Positions 34,701 to 41,970 are shown, counted from the first letter of the stretch. The stretch: DNA of 64,000 nucleotides from Eublepharis macularius (GCF_028583425.1 NC_072806.1:31914001-31978000); one strand, 5' to 3'. The notes: generated by a model from the letters alone, not told the origin. A program made the numbers and translations.

Positions 34701-37700
34701 ACAGGTGGTGGATCACTCTCCCACTCAGCAGTGGCCCGATCTTGACAATTTTGGGCCCCTTTTCAGCCATTTTCAGCCCCTTTTTGCCATTTTGGGCCCA
34801 ATTTCGGCCCTGAATGGCCAGGGTTGGGTCCAAAACAGCCAGGATAGGTGATGCCAGGGGGTGTGGCATATGCAAATCAGTTATGCAAATGACACACTTC
34901 CGGCGATGGCAAGGGGCATGGCATATGCTAATGAGTTATGCTAATAAGTTCCTCCAGCTCTTTTTCTACAAAATGACCCCTGGCTAGACTCAACTTCCAT
35001 CTATGGCGACGAGATTACAGATCTTGTGAAAGGCCCCGCTTATTTAATTCTATCATTTATACCATTATATCATTTACATCATTTCTCCCCGATGGGAATC
35101 CCAAGAGGCTTACCCGTATCTTCCCAGTCTTTGCCGCGAGGGTCAGCGGTGCCAGTCCTCGGCGGTTGGTGATCTCTTCCAGCTTGAGGGTCGGGTTCTT
35201 CTTGGCTCCCAGGATGAGGATGTCATTGTACATCTTGGTGACAAACTTGGTGTTGTCTTCCGTGTCATCAGCGATCTCGACCAGTGCATGCAGGACTGTG
35301 TTACCCATGGAATCCTGAGCAGCGATATTGGCCGGATGGTAGGGATTCTCCAGAAGGTATTTCACTATGTTGAGCTGGTTGGTGCAGGCTGCCAAGGAGA
35401 GAGGAAGTTCGCCTAACGGCATACAAGGTGGACTGTTACACAGGGACACAATCCAGGCTCCCAGGGCTTTTTTTCTGGGAAAAGGGGTGGTGGAACTCCG
35501 TGGGTTGCCCTGGGAGAAAACAGTCACATGGCCGGTGGCCCCGCCCCCTGATCTCCAGACAGAGGGGAGTTAAGATTGCCTTCCGCGCCGCTTGGCGGCG
35601 CGGAGGGCAATCTCAACTCCCCTCTGTCTGGAGATCAGGGGGCGGGGCCACCAGCCATGTGACCATTTTCAAGAGGTTCTGGAACTCCGTTCCACCGCGT
35701 TCCAGCTGAAAAAAAGCCCTGCAGACTCCCACTTTGGTGTCTCCGCTACTCATACCCACCATCCCATTTATGGTTACTGAAGGTATCTCAGTCCCGACAT
35801 TTCGACACAAAAAGCCCCATTTTATTTCACTTCTCCCTTGTGCAAATTAAACTTACAAGATTTTAATTTTGCACCGTTTTCTGTTTCCCGTTTCATTTTA
35901 GCCATTTTCAAATGTCATTTTTGCACCCGTCGCACATAAATGGCATTAAAAACGAGCAGTACGGGAGCAGCAGCGAAGAGAAAGGGGCAAAGTGAAAATG
36001 CTAACAATGACAAGGTAGCCATTGAAAAAGGAACGAAGGTGGGGAGATTTGCTCATCTCGACTTCTGCACGGAGTCCTACCAAAATAAAATCCTGGCCTC
36101 CCTTTGGTCTTCTGGAAGAACTCGCCGTGGGCTCTTGCTTGGACATCTGCCCCATTCTTGACCAGCAATTTCACCAAGTAGATGTTTCGTCTTTCAATGG
36201 CGATGTGGAGTGCAGTCTGACCTAAAAAGTCACCCGTTAGAGGACACACAGGAGGTGTGATAGAGAGGCACCAATTGAAATGACATTTATTCCATGGCAA
36301 AATGACCAAAGAACACTCCCACGAACAAGTTTTGACATTTTCTGGGTATGCAGCAGTGTTCGCTGGGGGTGTGGGGTGGGGAGGCAGTTGTGAATTTCCT
36401 GCATTCTGCAGGGGGTCGACTAGATGACCCTCAATGTCCCTTCCAACCCTATGTTTCTATGATTCTAAGTACAGGCACCACCCATTTATAAGAACAAATT
36501 AATTAATAGATTGAAAAATGAAATCCTGCCCTCAAGTCATAGTTGACTTATGGCGCCCCCTGGTGGAGTTTTCATGGCAAGACACTGAGATGGTTTGCCA
36601 TTGCCTGCCTCTGCAAGCTTTGTCTTCATTGGAGGTCTCCCATCCAATTACTAACCAAGGCCAAGCCTGCTTAGCTTCTGGCAAGATCAGGCTCTCCTGG
36701 CCTAGCTGGAAATGGTAGGAATTGAATGGGGAGCCTTCTGCCTTCGTAACATGCCTTCTGCTACTGAGCTATGGAGCTTCCCAACCTGAACGATGCTCAG
36801 CATGTATTCCTATCAACACCTCCCAGCTACCTTTGTAGTAGTTGTCTTTGTACTCGGAATTCACAAACTCTTTCAGATTTTCGGTTTTCTCCGCAATCTC
36901 CAGCAACACAGGAATCGTGTCATTCTGGCCTCTGTGCAGATTCAACATGGCTTTCAAGAGGCAAGTTTTCCCAGTTTCTGGTTCTGTAAACACAAGTACA
37001 AGCATAGCAATAAGCAGGGATTTTTTTCTGGGGAAGGAGGTGGTGGAAACACAGTGGAATAGAGTTCCGGCACCTCTTGAAAATGGTCACACGGCTGGTG
37101 GCCCCGCCCCCTCATCTCCAGACAAAGGGGAGTTTAGATTGCCCTCTGTGCCGCTGGAGCAGGGCTGCTGGAGCGGCACGGAGGGCAGTCTAAACTCCCC
37201 TCTGTCTGGAGATCAGGGGGCGGGGCCACCAGCCATGTGACCATTTTCAAGAGGTGCCGGAACTCCGGTCCACCGTGTTCCAGCTGAAAAAAAGCCCTGG
37301 AATAAGAAGGCAGCACAAAGATACTCTGCCACTAAAGTTAGCAACCTCCAGGCCAGACTTGGAGTTCTCAACAATAATGATGTAAAGAAACACATTTATT
37401 GGAACACCAATGTCAAACAGTGACAAAAAGAATTAGGCTAACAACAACTTACGGAAACAAAAAGAGACAAAAAAGGGCAGAATATGTACATTCCCAACAG
37501 CAAAGGAGGCCCTGTCAGATTCCCTTCTTATGCCCTTGAGGTGTCTTCTCCTGTGAACAGCTGGGGGACACTGAAGGTTTTGTAAAGGCCTGCTGTTCAT
37601 TGCTGAGCAGGAGGAGGCCGGAGCCAACGGGCCATATCAGCACTGAGCTTTTGGACCCTGGCTGACCATAAAATGCTGCTCTCTTGTCAAAATGAATTTC

Positions 37701-40700
37701 CAGCCAGGAGTCTATGAGTGTGCACATATAACAGGAGCAGATACATGATTTCTGTGGTTTCTACCTGGTGTCACTCCACAAAGGTATGCATAGCCTCTGC
37801 TTCAGATTCAGTTCAATCCTTTCTCCATGCTTCGAATGGGTTGTCACAACCTTTCCCATACTTTGCTTGATTATTAAATCAAACATTTAAAAGGGGAGGG
37901 AGTGAGCTACTGTTGAAAAAACTATTCTGAGAAGCAGTAGAAAAGAGCAAGAGTTCAGTAGCACCTGTAAGACTAACAAAATTTGTGGAGCGATTACAGA
38001 AGCCAAATGAAGACAGCCAGTGAATGACAATAGCAGGTGTGATTGGATAGGGTGATTGGATAGGGTGGGGTATGCAGAGGGGTAGTGGGTGTGGAGAAAT
38101 CAGCATTGGTAATGAGACAGGAAGCCTAGGTCTTGATTTAGTCCAGGTGGATGCATTGTCTTGAGCTTCATTATCAGTTGCAATTCACCAGTCTCGCTTT
38201 CTAATCTCCCTTTGAAATTCCTCTGCAGGATAAGTGCTACTTCTGTACTCACTCCACTCAACATTTTGGCTGTATCTGAAGAAGTGAGCTGTGACTCACA
38301 AAAGCTCATACCCTACCACAAATTTTGTTGTCTTGTAGGTGCTACTGGACTCTTGCTCTTTCCTACTGCTACAGACAGACTACCAATCTTGATCTATTCT
38401 GAGAAGTGTTGGGGATTCAGAGTCTCCCTACACGAGGCATCTTTCAGAGGTATAGTCAAGTGTAAGACACGTTAGCCAGGAAGCATAGTTTAAAAAGACA
38501 GAGCCAAAGGTGCCTGTCAATTTCACCTCTTTACACAGAGCAGACAGAGATTGCTCCTCAGAGGGCTTGTTAATTTCATCTTCACTTCCCTGAAGTCTCT
38601 GTCAATTTCACCTCCCAAATCCCAAGAAGGAACAGAGGCACAATCCCCACTACCTTTGAACTCATCGTCTGTGAGTTGCTTCGTAGTGTCAAGAAGATAC
38701 GACAACAGGCCATCCAACTCGCTCGGATCACCGTTGGCCACTGCGTCAAAGAGTCTCCTTCGGTCGTAGAGCTTTAAACACTTCTCAGCATGCCCATCCA
38801 TAGGATCCATGGACAGAGGGCTGATGTGGAGAAAGGGGGCTCCAGGTTATTGATATCTGGACACCAGAGAATCAGGCCACCCTCTTCCTTTACCATACAT
38901 TTTTAGGAATAAAAGCTAGACTACAGAATCATTTAGAAAGAAAGGAAGAGGGGGCCAGCAGTAGCAAGTTAAGAGGTGCAGATCACAGCAGTGTTGTGCA
39001 GTGGTTAGAGTGTTGGACACAGATCTGGAAGACCCAAATTCAAGTCCCCACTTTCTGATGGAGGCTCACTGAGCAACTCAGACCTGTCACTCTCTCTCAG
39101 CCTAACCTACCTCACAGGGTTGTTGTGGTAAGGGTAAAATGGAGTTGGGGAGAATGATGCTGTAATAACAACATAATAATATTTGATTTATATACTGCCT
39201 TTCAGGACAACGTAATGCCACACTCAGAGTGTTTTACAAAGTGTGTTATTATTATCCTCACGACAATCACCCCGAGAGAGCTGTGACTGGCCCAAGGTCC
39301 CCCAGCTGGCTTCAAGCGGAGGAGTGGGGAATCAAACCCGGCTCTCCAGATCAGAGTCCTTCTGCTCTTAACCACTACACCAAGCTGACTTGGGTCCCCA
39401 TTGGGAAGTGGAGGTATAAATTATCTAATAACCAATTGGACTTTATGGGGGCAGAAGCCTCACTTTTTGGCATATGCTAACTTTGATAAGAGCCCTGGAT
39501 AGCCCAGGTGAACCTGATCTCGTGATCTCAGAAGCTAAGCAGGGTCAGCCTTGGTTAGTAATTGGATGGGAGACCTCCAACGAAGACCAGGATTGCAGAG
39601 GCAGGCAATGGCAAACCACCTCTTGTTAGTCTCTTGCCATGAAAACTCCACCAGGGGTTGCCATAAGTCAGCTATGGCTTGAGGGCACTCTCCATTTCCA
39701 CCAACATTGTCAAGGATCATCTATAGAGTTGTATAAACCTATATATCTAACAAAAGAAGTTAGCAACAACTATCACACTTTGCCATGGGCAAGTGAAAGA
39801 AGGTGGGGTCCAGCTAAACAGATGAAGGGGGGCATTATGCAGACAGGAGCGCTCTTGCTTCATTCTCATCTATAGAGGGGGAAAAGGGAGCTGTAATTTG
39901 GCGCATCGCTGCCAGTCCTCCCTTTCTCCCCAGCCTGAGCTGGTAGAGTAGGAGGCAAGTTTCACTCCTTCCCCACTGCAGCCCCCAAGAAACCCCCTTG
40001 AATTTCTTTTCATTGCTGTTTTTTATAGCCAACATCCTGAGATGGATAAATGTATGTTACTCTAGCCTTTTGGGTGGCATCATAAAACAAACTCCATGGC
40101 AGATGTTAGATCCTAGCCACGGAGGGCTGGTTCTTACTCCCTGGAGGGAAGAGGGTTTATAAAGGGCTGTTGCTTTTTATGGATATGTTTCAACTGGGAT
40201 AGAGAAAGCAGGGCTCTACAGATGAGATTTCCAGCAGGAGTGTTTCAGGTACTGTTTGGTAAGTTTCAAGGGATAGTTAGATATTAGACTTTTGCCTTTT
40301 CCTTCTTTTTATGAGCTGCTAAGCCTAATGCACTGCTCTTCCTATGTATCGTTGTGCTCTCTGTTTTTTATATTCTACTGTGGTGCAATAAAGATCTTTC
40401 TTTGGTTAAGTCAAGCGGTGGCAACCGTTTCCATGCCCATAGACCACCTGCTCAGCCATTTGTAAGAACTTTGCACATGCCTAAAGGTTCACCAGTTCCC
40501 TAAATGGCTGGTGACGGGTTAAGCCTTTTCAGTTTGGGTGGTGGCAGCTTACCAAAGGGACAAAAGACCTGGGGAGTCTCCTAACTTCTCTGTGGGTGGA
40601 GCCATTGTGTGGCTTTCAGATACTGTGATAATAAAATTATAAAAAAGAATCACAGAATCAAATCATAGAATCATAGGGTTGGAAGGGACCTCTAGGGTCA

Positions 40701-41031
40701 TCTAGCCCAGCCCCAAATGCTTGCATGCGAGAGCCACTCACTTGTGACCATGGTTAGAGCATCTCCCTCTTTCCAAGGAAAGGCTAAACTTGATGATGGG
40801 ATTGGACTCCAGGTGCTCCATTTGGTAGAAGGAGTCCATGGGTGCCACGTCCTTATCGCTGTCCCCAATCCCAAAGCGTGCCCGCCTGGCAAAGATGCTC
40901 TGCTTAGTCAGCTTAGTGCCGTTGGGGGTGCCGGTGGCAGAATCCTCGCCATCTGTGTGGTCATCCATCGTTTCCGAGTCCTCCAGATCTGAACTGCCCA
41001 GTTTCTTCATCTTCCCCAAGATCCCGGTCAT
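16517..41031 (-). CDS. TRPV1: TRPV1 cation channel, 15 coding exons, complete CDS
   Basis: Transient receptor potential vanilloid 1 is a tetrameric plasma-membrane cation channel of sensory neurons, gated by heat, protons and vanilloids. Fifteen exons with GT/AG borders join in consistent phase to 876 aa (chicken about 843 from memory). Order: N-terminal tail (1-97), ankyrin repeats (about 110-360), linker, S1 to S6 (about 430-690) with pore motif TIGMGDLEF, then the TRP box (IWKLQRA) and the C-terminal tail. Acid-sensing glutamates (rat E600, E648) and vanilloid-pocket M547, T550, E570, F587 and F591 equivalents are kept; rat Y511 is His515. A sequon NQS lies in the turret. The start is [10 protein letters not shown], matching chicken MSSILEKMKK; the mammalian start corresponds to the inner MKK. 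The last 46 residues are read from 3'UTR and mobile-element DNA. Introns are packed with MITEs and SINEs. Identity is very secure; the C-terminal end is less so. Confidence 0.96.
17298..17648. mobile_element. hAT-like CAGGGCCGG family, 351-bp copy, in a TRPV1 intron
   Basis: Starts CAGGGCCGGCTCA, ends CGCCGCTCCTG, with exact duplication CTTATAAA (17290-17297, 17649-17656). GC-rich with several open frames, none gene-like. Confidence 0.85.
18108..18223 (-). CDS. TRPV1: TRPV1 coding exon 14 (C-terminal domain)
   Basis: Encodes [20 protein letters not shown], then [13 protein letters not shown]. Acceptor AACAG, donor GTGAGG, phase 1 at the 3' end. Confidence 0.94.
18414..18632 (-). mobile_element. 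TA-flanked MITE, copy 7
   Basis: TAGGGTTGCTAACC ... GAGCTGGCAACCCTA, 219 bp, in the intron between TRPV1 coding exons 13 and 14. Confidence 0.8.
19055..19416. mobile_element. hAT-like CAGGGCCGG family, 362-bp copy
   Basis: Ends CAGGGACGGAAC and AAGCCGGCCCTG, with 8-bp duplication ATCAAATT / TTCAAATT. It contains a palindromic GTTGCCGGCGCCCATGGCAA near its left end and GACGTCACTTCTGTGACGTC. Confidence 0.85.
19733..19860 (-). CDS. TRPV1: TRPV1 coding exon 13 (C-terminal domain)
   Basis: Encodes [17 protein letters not shown], then [20 protein letters not shown] and WCF, matching chicken ILDIENSYLNC and [12 protein letters not shown]. No long open frame marks it; it was found by reading the strand. 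Acceptor GTAG, donor GTAATC. Confidence 0.93.
19876..19897. repeat. GA microsatellite just upstream of TRPV1 exon 13 acceptor
   Basis: An (AG)n run lies 15 bases intron-side of the acceptor; on the coding strand it is a CT-rich tract that may serve as the polypyrimidine tract. Confidence 0.8.
21174..21425 (+). mobile_element. tRNA-derived squamate SINE
   Basis: GCCAGTTTGGTGTAGTGGTT, GCTTGAAGCCAGCTGGGTGA and TAAGTTGTCCTGTAGGGTGA in order. Full-length copy. Confidence 0.85.
21719..22041 (-). CDS. TRPV1: TRPV1 coding exon 12 (pore and S6)
   Basis: Largest internal exon. Encodes AVVTLIEDG, a turret with an NQS sequon, the pore helix and filter ([19 protein letters not shown]), S6 ([20 protein letters not shown]) and the TRP-box lead-in ESKSIWKLQ. 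323 bases, donor GTTGGT. Confidence 0.97.
22150..22345 (+). mobile_element. tRNA-derived SINE (older type)
   Basis: GGGGGGAACAGTGGCAGAC, AACCTACCTCACAAGGTTGC and CTTTGAGGGAGGGGCAGGAC tail. It sits in the intron 5' of exon 12 on the gene strand. Confidence 0.55.
22436..22965. mobile_element. Penelope-like 3' repeat pieces around a hAT MITE
   Basis: 22436-22518 (GAGGAGTTTGCCGTGTTAGT ... CCAACTTTA) and 22893-22965 (TTGTAGCATAAGC ... GTGCTACTGG) are an inverted pair broken by 22519-22892. Confidence 0.65.
22519..22892 (+). mobile_element. hAT MITE family A, copy 4
   Basis: Ends CAGAGCTTTTTTTCTGTG and GAAAAAAAGCCCTG, 374 bp. Unlike its sisters it has no visible 8-bp duplication; the host sequence seems to continue across it. 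Confidence 0.8.
23514..23712 (-). mobile_element. Old tRNA-derived SINE
   Basis: In minus: GTGTAGCGGCTCGAGTGATG, GGTTCGAATCCCCGCTTTGC, GAGGGGGAAATGG tail. The B box (GGTTCGAATCC) is intact. Confidence 0.6.
23910..23976 (-). CDS. TRPV1: TRPV1 coding exon 11 (S4-S5 linker to S5)
   Basis: A 67-base exon encoding [20 protein letters not shown] then ST. It matches rat MILRDLCRFMFVYLVFLFGF, with a run of three Met and an unusual His inside S5. Acceptor CTGCAG, donor GTACTT. Confidence 0.93.
24203..24595. mobile_element. CTCTACACAAGACATC-type MITE, copy 2
   Basis: TTCTCTATACAAGATGG ... GATGTTGTGTGTAGAGAGG with inner GTTTTAAAAGACAGAGC / GCTCTGTGTTTTTAAAC. Close to copy 1 in plan (CCAGAGGGCA, GAAATGGGCTGGAGCTGC). 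Confidence 0.75.
24930..25085 (+). mobile_element. CR1-like LINE ORF2 C-terminal scrap
   Basis: ACTGCCACAGGATGTAGTAA and GGGACTGGACACATTCACAG are remnants of the common CR1 C-terminal region (compare 46.1-46.5 kb). Confidence 0.5.
25104..25407 (-). mobile_element. hAT MITE family A, copy 5
   Basis: CAGGGCTTTTTTTCAGC ... AAAAGCCCTG with duplication GAGGCAGA / GAGGTGGA. The last 30 bases are shortened relative to other copies. Confidence 0.85.
25782..25935 (+). mobile_element. 5S-rRNA-derived SINE
   Basis: GAAGCTGAGCAGGGTCAG and GACTTGGATGGGAGACC come from the 5S rRNA inner promoter, followed by GGCAATGGCAAAGCATCTC and CATAAGTCAGTTGC. Worn copy with a truncated head. Confidence 0.8.
26095..26835 (+). 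mobile_element. Penelope-like element, 3' part with GIY-YIG-type C-terminus and ribozyme-like tail
   Basis: An open stretch (about 26150-26590) reads [68 protein letters not shown]. These are the conserved C-terminal endonuclease-region blocks of Penelope-like retroelements (5' start missing). Downstream, 26659-26699 has a hammerhead-like core, then ACTACAATGCCAAGACCACG and AACCCACAACAACC. The 5' side joins a tRNA-SINE start (GGGCCATAGCTCAGTGGGAC). It lies in a TRPV1 intron, antisense to the gene. Confidence 0.8.
26659..26699 (+). ncRNA. Hammerhead-ribozyme-like motif in the Penelope-like 3' region
   Basis: CTGAAGA (26662-26668), stem II GCCAGC/GCTGGC, then GAAAC-GTC with CCT/AGG able to form stem I across the expected cut after 26696. 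One extra U lies between the first conserved box and stem II, so activity is uncertain. Penelope-like elements are known to carry hammerhead motifs. Confidence 0.55.
26850..26918 (+). repeat. 21-bp minisatellite, three units
   Basis: GGGCCAGCTGGTGGAGATCCA repeats three times, the last unit diverging to GGAGGCAGC. It lies directly after the Penelope-like tail. Confidence 0.85.
27017..27182 (-). CDS. TRPV1: TRPV1 coding exon 10 (S3-S4, S4-S5 linker)
   Basis: Encodes S3 ([16 protein letters not shown]), S4 ([18 protein letters not shown]) and [12 protein letters not shown]. Rat M547, T550 and E570 equivalents are present. Acceptor TTTCAG, donor GTCAGT. Confidence 0.96.
27237..27433 (-). mobile_element. 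TA-flanked MITE, copy 8
   Basis: TAGGTTGCCGAACTAC ... CCAAACTGCAGGCTAATCC; inner GAATTACAACTGACCTCC and AAATCTCCAGGACTTTCCC. It starts about 55 bases upstream of TRPV1 exon 10. Confidence 0.7.
27467..27890. mobile_element. Long MITE with TACCTAGGGACACTCAA ends, copy 1
   Basis: ACTAAGTACCTAGGGACACT at the left, GCACTCGAGCATCTGCAGC at the right, as worn inverted ends. Inner blocks (AAAGAAATGCAAATTGGCAA, CCCACAGTACTTGTTCTCAC) are shared with 54401-55058 and 61145-61947. Confidence 0.7.
28128..28539 (+). mobile_element. hAT MITE family B, copy 2
   Basis: CAGGGGTCATTTTGTAG ... CTCGAAATGAGTCCTG with exact duplication GATACAAC. It ends 75 bases from the donor of TRPV1 exon 9. Confidence 0.9.
28614..28684 (-). 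CDS. TRPV1: TRPV1 coding exon 9 (S2-S3 linker, vanilloid pocket)
   Basis: Encodes [20 protein letters not shown] then EVL. The residue equal to rat Y511 is His here (CAC at 28628-28630); S512 and L515 equivalents are kept. Acceptor TTTGCAG, donor GTAAGC, phase 2 at the 3' end. Confidence 0.95.
28784..28879 (-). CDS. TRPV1: TRPV1 coding exon 8 (S1-S2 loop and S2)
   Basis: Encodes [20 protein letters not shown] and [12 protein letters not shown], the start of S2. Thirty-two whole codons, acceptor TTTGCAG, donor GTAAGA. Confidence 0.96.
29667..29831 (-). CDS. TRPV1: TRPV1 coding exon 7 (S1)
   Basis: Encodes [19 protein letters not shown] and the S1 helix [19 protein letters not shown] followed by RPTKKGEK. 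Fifty-five whole codons, acceptor TTTCAG, donor GTAGCA. Confidence 0.97.
31491..31667 (-). CDS. TRPV1: TRPV1 coding exon 6 (last ankyrin repeat, pre-S1)
   Basis: Encodes [20 protein letters not shown], then [18 protein letters not shown] and ends IIAYSSETP. This is the ankyrin-to-membrane linker. Fifty-nine whole codons, acceptor ATTAG, donor GTGGGT. Confidence 0.96.
31825..31960 (+). mobile_element. Penelope-like 3' repeat fragment
   Basis: TTTGACGAAGAGAGCTGTGG, TATAAAGTTGGTTAGTCTTA and ACTAACACGGCTAACTCCTC in order; a single copy, not inverted. Confidence 0.65.
31991..32206 (-). mobile_element. TA-flanked MITE, copy 9
   Basis: TAGATTGGCTTGCCAACTTC ... AGAATTGACAACCCTA. Inner GGAGAAAACGGCTGCTTTGG. 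Confidence 0.7.
32775..33384 (-). mobile_element. L2/CR1-type LINE, ORF2 C-terminus and 3' end
   Basis: Minus frame 33028-33363 reads [37 protein letters not shown] and [20 protein letters not shown], the C-terminal region of L2-group reverse transcriptase ORFs. A 3'UTR with GCCCTGAGCCTGCGAAAG and AAATTA repeats ends at about 32775. Truncated 5'. Confidence 0.85.
33385..34150 (+). mobile_element. L2/CR1-type LINE 3' part, split by a MITE
   Basis: Coding remnants on the plus strand ([39 protein letters not shown]) end in the MITE at 33572, and resume after 33862 with GGTGAAGACTTCTTTGTTTC and the 3' tail AGCTGCCTTGGTGACCCTG. It lies tail-away from the LINE at 32775-33384. Confidence 0.75.
33572..33862. 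mobile_element. CTCTACACAAGACATC-type MITE, copy 3, inside a LINE
   Basis: CTCTCTACACAAGACATCTT ... AAGATGTCTCGTGTAGAGAG, near-perfect inverted ends, with AGTTTAAAAAGACAGAG and CTGTCTTTTTAAGCT inside. The cleanest copy of the family. Confidence 0.85.
34590..34982 (-). mobile_element. hAT MITE family B, copy 3
   Basis: CAGGGCTCATTTCGAGG ... TACAAAATGACCCCTG with exact duplication GCTAGACT. Reverse orientation to copies 1, 2 and 4. Confidence 0.9.
35114..35412 (-). CDS. TRPV1: TRPV1 coding exon 5 (ankyrin repeats)
   Basis: Encodes [14 protein letters not shown] through [11 protein letters not shown], the later ankyrin repeats. The last codon is CGG (Arg) where chicken has Gly before IFAY. Donor GTAAGC, acceptor GTTAG. 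Confidence 0.96.
35462..35722 (+). mobile_element. hAT MITE family A, copy 6
   Basis: CAGGGCTTTTTTTCTGGG ... GAAAAAAAGCCCTG, duplication CAGGCTCC / CAGACTCC. The centre is a GC-rich hairpin (GCGCCGCTTGGCGGCGC). It begins 50 bases upstream of TRPV1 exon 5 on the gene strand. Confidence 0.9.
36081..36221 (-). CDS. TRPV1: TRPV1 coding exon 4 (ankyrin repeats)
   Basis: Encodes [20 protein letters not shown] ... [10 protein letters not shown], covering an ankyrin repeat and the long finger loop. Acceptor TTTTTAG, donor GTAGGA, phases 1/1. Confidence 0.96.
36345..36478 (+). mobile_element. CR1 LINE 3' end
   Basis: GGGGGTCGACTAGATGACCC, CCCTTCCAACCCTATG and TTTCTATGATTCT are the standard CR1 3' terminus with its short ATTCTATG-type tail. 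Confidence 0.85.
36515..36780 (-). mobile_element. 5S-rRNA-derived SINE
   Basis: In minus: GCTAAGCAGGCTTGGCCTTG, AATTGGATGGGAGACCTCC, GGCAATGGCAAACCATCTC. It ends about 50 bases from TRPV1 exon 3. Confidence 0.85.
36831..36983 (-). CDS. TRPV1: TRPV1 coding exon 3 (ankyrin repeats)
   Basis: Encodes [17 protein letters not shown] through NYYK, a near-invariant TRPV1 segment. Acceptor TTACAG, donor GTAGCT, phases 1/1. A hAT MITE lies 31 bases upstream of the acceptor (37015-37299). Confidence 0.96.
37015..37299 (-). mobile_element. hAT MITE family A, copy 7
   Basis: CAGGGATTTTTTTCTGGG ... GAAAAAAAGCCCTG; flanks CAATAAG / GAATAAG. Inner hairpin GCCGCTGGAGCAG. Confidence 0.85.
37930..38410. mobile_element. 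Penelope-like 3' repeat (AGTGAGCTGTGACTCAC subtype), inverted ends around a spacer
   Basis: Minus-sense piece at 37935-37985 (GTTCAGTAGCACCTGTAAGA) and plus-sense piece at 38270-38395 (CTGAAGAAGTGAGCTGTGAC, TGTAGGTGCTACTGGACTCT). About 285 bases between them are unclassified. Confidence 0.55.
38424..38620. mobile_element. CTCTACACAAGACATC-type MITE, partial copy 4, beside TRPV1 exon 2
   Basis: CTCCCTACACGAGGCATCTT, AGTTTAAAAAGACAGAGCC and TTTGTTAATTTCATCTTCAC-like blocks. The right half is missing or worn. Confidence 0.65.
38654..38820 (-). CDS. TRPV1: TRPV1 coding exon 2
   Basis: Encodes the entry to the ankyrin domain ([16 protein letters not shown] ... LTDDEFK), aligning with chicken FYDRRRIFDAVA and DDEFKEPETGK. 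Acceptor ATCAG, donor GTAGTG. A MITE (38424-38620) ends about 35 bases beyond the donor, so the intron start is mostly mobile-element sequence. Confidence 0.95.
38985..39165 (+). mobile_element. tRNA-derived SINE (older type)
   Basis: GTTGTGCAGTGGTTAGAGTG, ATTCAAGTCCCCAC and AACCTACCTCACAGGGTTGT; a further SINE follows directly in the opposite orientation. Confidence 0.7.
39166..39395 (-). mobile_element. tRNA-derived squamate SINE
   Basis: In minus: AGCTTGGTGTAGTGGTTAAG, GGGTTTGATTCCCCACTCC, AGCCAGCTGGGGGACCTTGG, and AAGGCAGTATATAAATC tail. Confidence 0.85.
39492..39715 (+). mobile_element. 5S-rRNA-derived SINE, best copy
   Basis: AGCCCAGGTGAACCTGATCT, CAGAAGCTAAGCAGGGTCAG, TTGGATGGGAGACCTCC and GGCAATGGCAAACCACCTC. 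The 5S-type A box, intermediate element and C box are all readable. Confidence 0.9.
40640..40715 (-). mobile_element. CR1 LINE 3' end fragment
   Basis: AATCATAGAATCATAGGGTT and GGAAGGGACCTCTAGGGTCA, reverse of the CR1 3' terminus. It ends about 27 bases from the donor of TRPV1 exon 1. Confidence 0.8.
40742..41031 (-). CDS. TRPV1: TRPV1 coding exon 1 (N-terminus)
   Basis: Starts at ATG with A at -3. The exon probably begins at 41040 after CCTAG, leaving 9 bases of 5'UTR, so at least one upstream non-coding exon is expected. It encodes the cytosolic N-terminal tail including [16 protein letters not shown], close to chicken [16 protein letters not shown]. It ends in phase 2 at a strong donor, GTGAGT. 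Confidence 0.93.
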
Positions 41032-41394
41032 GATTGGTACCTAGGAGACGCCAAAACGCTTGATCTCTGTCTCCCTCTAGAAGCTAGGAGGAAACACCTG
41101 TGAAATATAAAACAATGGTCTCCTTAAAGTCACGAGATCGCCTGTGACATCAGGTATGACTAAGGCTGGTAGAAGCCCTAAAGAGTAGCCTACTTTGCTC
41201 CCTCTGAGATCTAGAGCCCCTTACTGCAGGTGTTTATACACCATCTTTCTCCCAAAAAGGATTCTGTGTGCTATGATTTAAAAGTTCCCTCTTAATCTAG
41301 AATGGCAGGATATGCAAATAGGACTCCCACATGCTGCCTCCAATCTTTTGGGGCACTTTATGCAATGAGAGAATGTCAAGAACATCAGAATAGC

Positions 41395-41970
41395 AAAGAG
41401 TCCAGTAGACCTTTAAGACTAACCAACTTTATTGTAGCATAAGCTTTCGAGAGCCACAGCTCTCTTCGTCAGATGCAACCATCCGGTTGCATCTGACGAA
41501 GAGAGCTGTGGCTCTCGAAAGCTTATGCTACAATAAAGTTGCATCTGACAAAGAGACGGTTGCATCTGACGAAGAGAGCTGTGGCTCTCGAAAGCTTATG
41601 CAACCGGATGGTTGCATCTGACGAAGAGAGCTGTGGCTCTTGAAAGCTTATGCTACAATAAAGTTGCATCTGACGAAGAGACGGTTGCATCTGACGAAGA
41701 GAGCTGTGGCTCTCGAAAGCTTATGCTACAATAAAGTTGCATCTGACAAAGAGAGCTGTGGCTCTCAAAAGCTTATGCTACAATAAAGTTGCATCTGATG
41801 AAGAGAGCTGTGGCTCTCGAAAGCTTATGCGACAATAAAGTTGCATCTGACAAAGAGAGCTGCGGCTCTCGAAAGCTTATGCCACAATCAAGTTGGTTAG
41901 TCTTAAAGGTGCTACTGGACTCTTTACTATTTTGCGACTACAGACGGACACGGCGAACTCCTCGGGATCT
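41395..41970. repeat. Tandem array of Penelope-like ribozyme-like units with an inverted head
   Basis: A reversed copy (to about 41478) is followed by about seven near-complete and some truncated plus-strand units. Each has GTTGCATCTGACGAAGAG, a perfect GAGAGC/GCTCTC stem, then GAAAGCTTATGCTACAATAA. The array closes with AAGTTGGTTAGTCTTAAAGG and CTACAGACGGACACGGCG. Unit length is mostly about 50-56 bases. Confidence 0.85.

Noticed and set aside
35940-36161. Plus-strand frames opposite TRPV1 exons 4 and 5
   Set aside because: Antisense shadows of the real minus-strand exons.
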